In this document: piece by piece, positions 8,196-10,912 of the stretch | Position numbering within the stretch: the stretch's first letter is position 1 | Layout: each line of letters starts with the position of its first letter | NCBI GenBank assembly: GCA_005777415.1 | Contig: SXMI01000065.1 | Location: 1 to 10,912, forward strand | Direction of reading: 5' to 3' | DNA from: Actinomycetota bacterium | GTDB lineage: Bacteria > Actinomycetota > Acidimicrobiia > Acidimicrobiales > Microtrichaceae | DNA: 10,912 nt | The notes under the pieces: generated by a model | Database searches by the model: none | The model's input: the letters and a program-made list of their open reading frames with translations, nothing else | What the model was told of the DNA's origin: nothing | Translations under genes and position numbers: made by a program

Positions 8196-8201
8196 TAGGT
8201 T
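8196..8201 (+). promoter_or_regulatory. -10-like element upstream of the 388-aa gene
   Basis: TAGGTT is identical to the hexamer before purL and is preceded directly by TG. Transcription would start near 8208, leaving a leader of about 30 nt that carries the Shine-Dalgarno at 8226-8232. No convincing -35 is visible. It suggests that the downstream gene has its own promoter, separate from the pirins. Confidence 0.4.
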
Positions 8202-8225
8202 GCGCGGCACCCCGCCCGGGCGATC

Positions 8226-8232
8226 GAGGAGG
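8226..8232 (+). promoter_or_regulatory. Strong Shine-Dalgarno for the 388-aa gene
   Basis: GAGGAGG (8226-8232) contains the full AGGAGG core and stands 5 nt before the GTG at 8238. It is the best ribosome site in the window and fixes this start codon. Confidence 0.8.
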
Positions 8233-8237
8233 CCGTC

Positions 8238-9404
8238 GTGAGTGAGTTCCACCACCCTGCTGTGCACGGGACCCTGTCGTCGTGGGACGACTACCCGGTC
8301 CACCAGACCGCCGAGACCATCCGTCACGTCGCCTCGAGCGACCGGAACTTCTACGACCGCTACTACTTCAACTGCCACGCCAACGACGGTCGTGCCTTCC
8401 TCGTGTTCGGGCTCGGCCAGTACCCCAACCTCGAGGTGCAGGACGCGTTCGCGTGCGTCGTGACCGGTGACCAGCACGAGGTGGTCCGGGCGTCACGGCG
8501 TCTCGGCGACCGGATGGACACGACGGTGGGCCCGCTCCGGGTCGAGGTCCTGCGGCCGCTCGAGCAGCTCCGGATCGTCTGCGAGCCCACCGACGACTCG
8601 CCGGTGGCGTTCGACCTCACCTGGGAGGGGTCGGTTCCGGCGTTCGAGGAGCCTCGCCAGTACCTGCGACGTCACGGCCGGGTGCTGTTCGACACGATGC
8701 GGCTGGCACAGACCGGACGTTGGACCGGCGAGCTGCGCACGGCGGCCGGCGAGTTCACGGTCGAGCCGGACTCCTGGTGGGGCACCCGTGATCGCAGCTG
8801 GGGCGTGCGACCTGTCGGCGAGGAGGAACCCGCGGGCGTCCGGACCGAGGGTCAGATGACCGGGATGTGGAACTACGCGCCGGTGCAGTTCGAGGACCAC
8901 TCGATCCTCTACATCCTGAACGAGCACGACTCCGCCGGCCTCGGCCCCGGCACAGCGCCCCACCGGGAGCTCGAGGAGGCCGTGCGGATCTGGAACGACC
9001 CGGCCCGGGAGCCCGAGTGGCTCGGCCGGCCCGAGCACGAGTGCGTGCTCCGGTCCGGCACCCGCTACGTCGAACGGTCGACCCTGCACTTCCCCGAGGC
9101 CCCGGGTGGCGGGTTCTCGATCGCCGTCGAGCCGCTCCTCGACTGCTGGCTGATGCACGGAACCGGCTACGGCATCGACCCCGACTGGCGTCACGGCATG
9201 TGGCAGGGCGAGCTCGTGGTCCAGTCGCGACGCATGGACTACGAAGCGCAGGCCGCCGAGCTGTTCGGCCTGTGCGACCAGGTGGCCCGGTGCACGCAGG
9301 TGGGCGGGTCGGCGGACGGCGCGGTCGGGTTCGGCCTCCACGAGTTCTTCTTCATCGGCGGCTTCGAGCGCTACGGCCTGCGGGACTGGGACCCCGCTCC
9401 CTGA
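8238..9404 (+). CDS. Uncharacterised protein with WWGTRDRSWG motif (388 aa)
   Basis: I cannot assign a function. The protein is rich in Trp, Tyr and Phe, has no signal peptide or membrane segment, and looks like a mostly beta-sheet cytoplasmic protein. Landmarks are DDYPVHQTAETIRHV (17-31), FYDRYYFNCHANDG (38-51), the central SWWGTRDRSWGVR (179-191), GMWNYAPVQFEDHSILYILN (209-228) and a C-terminal GFGLHEFFFIGGFERYG (364-380). The central motif resembles uncharacterised actinobacterial proteins sometimes annotated as AttH or hydroxyneurosporene-synthase (CrtC)-like lipocalin-fold proteins. That link is from memory and tentative. If right, binding or hydration of a hydrophobic substrate would be expected. 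The gene has its own -10-like element and strong Shine-Dalgarno, so it is likely independent of the pirins upstream. It is full length, with no sign of frameshift. Confidence 0.85.
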   Translation: MSEFHHPAVHGTLSSWDDYPVHQTAETIRHVASSDRNFYDRYYFNCHANDGRAFLVFGLGQYPNLEVQDAFACVVTGDQHEVVRASRRLGDRMDTTVGPLRVEVLRPLEQLRIVCEPTDDSPVAFDLTWEGSVPAFEEPRQYLRRHGRVLFDTMRLAQTGRWTGELRTAAGEFTVEPDSWWGTRDRSWGVRPVGEEEPAGVRTEGQMTGMWNYAPVQFEDHSILYILNEHDSAGLGPGTAPHRELEEAVRIWNDPAREPEWLGRPEHECVLRSGTRYVERSTLHFPEAPGGGFSIAVEPLLDCWLMHGTGYGIDPDWRHGMWQGELVVQSRRMDYEAQAAELFGLCDQVARCTQVGGSADGAVGFGLHEFFFIGGFERYGLRDWDPAP

Positions 9405-9432
9405 GCCGGCCCGCGCCGCGACGCGGACCGAG

Positions 9433-9438
9433 TAGACC
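9433..9438 (+). promoter_or_regulatory. Possible -10-like element before the small membrane gene
   Basis: TAGACC partly fits TAnnnT (the last T is missing) and lies 6 nt before an in-frame ATG (9445), the same spacing as at purL and purF. Transcription from here would give either a leaderless mRNA starting at ATG 9445 or a 42-nt leader carrying the Shine-Dalgarno for GTG 9487. It probably serves the small gene and pyrE. Confidence 0.3.
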
Positions 9439-9473
9439 TGAGGGATGCCGGGGAGTCGACCCCGGCCCGGGCC

Positions 9474-9479
9474 GGGAGG
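9474..9479 (+). promoter_or_regulatory. Shine-Dalgarno deciding the small-gene start
   Basis: GGGAGG (9474-9479) stands 7 nt before GTG 9487. It favours the shorter 54-aa product over the ATG at 9445, which lacks a ribosome site. Confidence 0.6.
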
Positions 9480-9486
9480 TCGGATC

Positions 9487-9651
9487 GTGTTCCAGGGCAT
9501 CCTCATCTTCGCCATCGCCGGCGTGGTCCTGATCGGAGCGTTCGCCGTGCTGGTCGGCCGTCGTCGCAGCTACGAGGAGACCGGCTCGCCCGAGGACCGA
9601 CTCACCGACGCCGAGTTCCGCCGGATCGAGTTCGGCGACGAGGACGTCTGA
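9487..9651 (+). CDS. Small single-pass membrane protein (54 aa)
   Basis: No known family is recognised. From GTG 9487 the product begins MFQGILIFAIAGVVLIGAF and has one hydrophobic segment of about 23 residues (2-24). GRRRS follows immediately and should hold the tail on the cytoplasmic side by the positive-inside rule. The remaining 25 or so residues are acidic (EETGSPEDRLTDAEF, then EFGDEDV). This start has a good Shine-Dalgarno. The alternative ATG at 9445 adds MPGSRPRPGPGGRI and sits 6 nt after a -10-like hexamer, so a leaderless 68-aa form is possible. The stop is 2 nt before the pyrE GTG, indicating co-transcription and probably coupling. A membrane anchor or small regulator is possible, but no role can be stated. 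Confidence 0.7.
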   Translation: MFQGILIFAIAGVVLIGAFAVLVGRRRSYEETGSPEDRLTDAEFRRIEFGDEDV

Positions 9652-9653
9652 GC

Positions 9654-10229
9654 GTGCTGTCGGCAGCCGCCGTTCCCGAGGACGTCCACCGCTCGCTCGT
9701 CGAGCACCTGCTCGAGCACTCGGTCCGGCGGGGTGACTTCGTGCTCAAGTCCGGTGCCCGCAGCGACTGGTTCATCGACTCCAAGCAGACCGCCTGCGAC
9801 CCGGACGGCGTGCTGCTCGTCGCCGCGGCGGCGCTGGCGGTCCTGCCCGACGACGTGACCGCCATCGGTGGCCTCACCGTCGGCGCCGACCCGGTGGCCT
9901 ACGGGGTGGCGGCCGTGGCCGCCACCCGGGGGCGTCGTCTGCGGAGCTTCACGATCCGCAAGGAGGCCAAGGACCACGGGGTCACCGGCCGGCTCGCCGG
10001 CCCGCTCCGCGCCGGTGACCGGGTCGTCGTCACCGAGGACACCGTCACGAGGGGGACCTCGCTGTTCGAGGCGGTCGGGGTGGTGCAGGAACTCGGTGCC
10101 GAGGTGGCGTTGATCATGCCGCTGGTCGACCGCGGCGGCACCTGCGCCGCCATGGCCGAGTCTGCAGGCATCCCGTACCGGCCGCTCGTGACGGCACTCG
10201 ACCTGGGGTTCACCTACCAGGGCGCCTGA
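9654..10229 (+). CDS. pyrE: Orotate phosphoribosyltransferase PyrE (191 aa)
   Basis: PyrE converts orotate and PRPP to OMP, step 5 of UMP synthesis. Evidence is SGARSDWFIDSKQT (33-46), the loop IGGLTVGADPVAYG (71-84), the catalytic-loop sequence IRKEAKDHG (101-109) with its conserved lysines, and the PRPP motif VVVTEDTVTRGTS (124-136) with acidic Glu128-Asp129. The length (191 aa) is within the small bacterial type. The PRPP motif ends RGTS where many OPRTs have TGGS, so a related type I phosphoribosyltransferase cannot be fully excluded, but the RKEAKDHG and GLTVGADP blocks are OPRT-like. The GTG start is 2 nt after the small membrane gene and GAGG lies about 10 nt upstream. No pyrF or other pyr gene is in the window. 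Confidence 0.9.
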   Translation: MLSAAAVPEDVHRSLVEHLLEHSVRRGDFVLKSGARSDWFIDSKQTACDPDGVLLVAAAALAVLPDDVTAIGGLTVGADPVAYGVAAVAATRGRRLRSFTIRKEAKDHGVTGRLAGPLRAGDRVVVTEDTVTRGTSLFEAVGVVQELGAEVALIMPLVDRGGTCAAMAESAGIPYRPLVTALDLGFTYQGA

Positions 10230-10236
10230 GGCGCCC
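10220..10236 (+). terminator. Hairpin with the pyrE stop codon in its loop
   Basis: GGGCGCC (10220-10226) and GGCGCCC (10230-10236) form a perfect 7-bp GC stem, and the 3-nt loop is exactly the pyrE stop codon TGA (10227-10229). No T-tract follows, so it is not a classical intrinsic terminator. T-less hairpins are often proposed as terminators in actinobacteria. It could instead act in mRNA stability or translation termination. Chance is a real alternative in such GC-rich DNA. Confidence 0.4.
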
Positions 10237-10271
10237 GGTCGGCCGAGCGCGGTCCCGGCGGCCGCGGGCGT

Positions 10272-10277
10272 TAGCCT
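10272..10277 (+). promoter_or_regulatory. -10-like element before the malic enzyme gene
   Basis: TAGCCT fits TAnnnT and ends 9 nt before the ATG at 10287. No clear Shine-Dalgarno lies between them and no -35 is evident. A leaderless or near-leaderless mRNA is suggested, as at purL. The 57-nt gap after pyrE, with the stop-codon hairpin, fits a new transcription unit here. Confidence 0.4.
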
Positions 10278-10286
10278 GCGGGACTC

Positions 10287-10912
10287 ATGGCTGACACACC
10301 CACCCCCGCCTACTCGGTCCGCATCCGGGTCCGCATGCAGAACCAACCGGGCATGCTGGGCCGCCTCGCCATCGCCATCGGCGAGGTGGGGGCCAACATC
10401 TCGGCGCTGCAGGGGTTCGAGGTCAAGACCGACACCCTCGACGACGACCTGGTCGTCAACTGCATCAGCGAGGCCCACCAGGAGCAGGTGCGCGCCGCCG
10501 TGGCCGGCGTCGAGGGTGCCGAGGTGCTCGAGTTCGAGGACCGCACGTTCAAGATGCACGAGGGCGGCAAGATCGAGGTGCTGCCGCTGGCGCCGGTGCG
10601 TGATGTCGAGGATCTCTCCATGGCCTACACGCCGGGTGTCGCCCGGGTCTGCCTGGACATCGCCAAGCGGCCCGAGGCGGCGCACGAGTACACGATCAAG
10701 CGCAACACCGTCGCGATCGTGAGCGACGGTTCGGCGGTGCTCGGCCTGGGTGACATCGGGCCCGAGGCGGCCATGCCGGTGATGGAGGGCAAGGCGCTCC
10801 TCTTCAAGCACTTCGCCGGGGTCGACGCGTTCCCGGTCTGCATCCGGACGAACTCGCCCGAGGAGATCATCGAGACGGTGCTGCGGCTCGAGCCGACCTT
10901 CGGCGGCATCAA
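10287..10912 (+). CDS. ACT-domain malic enzyme, N-terminal part (partial, 208 codons)
   Basis: The reading frame is open to the window end, so the 3' part is missing. Residues 9 to about 85 look like an ACT domain: YSVRIRVRMQNQPGMLGRLA (9-28) then ANISALQGFEV (36-46). ACT domains usually bind a small ligand for allosteric control. The malic-enzyme domain follows: MAYTPGVARVCLDIA (112-126) with catalytic Tyr114, VAIVSDGSAVLGLGDIGPEA (142-161), PVMEGKALLFKHFAGVDAFP (164-183) with catalytic Lys169, and TNSPEEIIETV. The reaction is oxidative decarboxylation of malate to pyruvate and CO2 with NAD(P). Cofactor choice cannot be read because the Rossmann domain lies beyond the window. The ATG at 10287 gives the expected ACT start. 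This fusion type is known among bacterial malic enzymes annotated as malate dehydrogenase (oxaloacetate-decarboxylating). Confidence 0.92.
   Translation, partial: MADTPTPAYSVRIRVRMQNQPGMLGRLAIAIGEVGANISALQGFEVKTDTLDDDLVVNCISEAHQEQVRAAVAGVEGAEVLEFEDRTFKMHEGGKIEVLPLAPVRDVEDLSMAYTPGVARVCLDIAKRPEAAHEYTIKRNTVAIVSDGSAVLGLGDIGPEAAMPVMEGKALLFKHFAGVDAFPVCIRTNSPEEIIETVLRLEPTFGGI

Noticed and set aside
9411..9426. CCGCG/CGCGG stem after the 388-aa gene as a terminator
   Set aside because: It is only 5 bp in very GC-rich DNA, with no T-tract and no other support.
8867..9532. Plus-strand frame overlapping the end of the 388-aa gene
   Set aside because: It is Arg/Pro/Ala-rich shadow sequence with no motif, and the overlapping real gene accounts for the coding signal.

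Overview
The window is strongly GC-rich, uses GTG start codons often and packs its genes tightly. Gene content and codon use suggest a high-GC actinobacterium, plausibly of the Acidimicrobiia type. That placement is inferred from style, not from a marker gene. No rRNA, tRNA, CRISPR array, insertion sequence or prophage gene was found. Most of the window is housekeeping metabolism.

Left edge (1-706). A perfect 26-bp palindrome sits at the window boundary. It is followed by a G-rich 9-bp tandem repeat (39-96), then a small conserved hypothetical gene on the minus strand (120-533). Between that gene and the divergent purL lies a 173-bp intergenic region. It holds a 34-bp imperfect palindrome, a pair of near-identical direct repeats and a TAGGTT -10-like element 7 nt before the purL ATG.

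Purine block (707-6589, plus strand). The order is purL (FGAM synthase, small type), gluQ (glutamyl-queuosine tRNA-Asp synthetase), purF (Fe-S type amidophosphoribosyltransferase) and purM (AIR synthase, overlapping purF by 8 nt). PurF, PurL and PurM catalyse steps 1, 4 and 5 of IMP synthesis. The small-type PurL needs PurS and PurQ, which are not in this window. The tRNA-modification gene between purL and purF is the unexpected member.

Pirin block (6602-8166). Two bicupin pirin-family genes follow purM closely. They overlap each other by 4 nt and both keep the metal-binding His/His/His/Glu set. One is YhhW-like in length and ligand numbering and the other is full pirin-like.

Right part (8167-10912). 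An unassigned 388-aa protein with a WWGTRDRSWG motif has its own -10-like element and a strong Shine-Dalgarno. Next come a tiny single-pass membrane protein, pyrE (orotate phosphoribosyltransferase) and the 5' part of an ACT-domain malic enzyme that runs off the window. The small gene and pyrE are 2 nt apart and probably co-transcribed. De novo purine and pyrimidine genes both occur here, but no shared regulator can be read from the sequence. The items most worth a second look are the left-edge and intergenic repeats, the gluQ placement, the tandem pirins and the two unassigned proteins.
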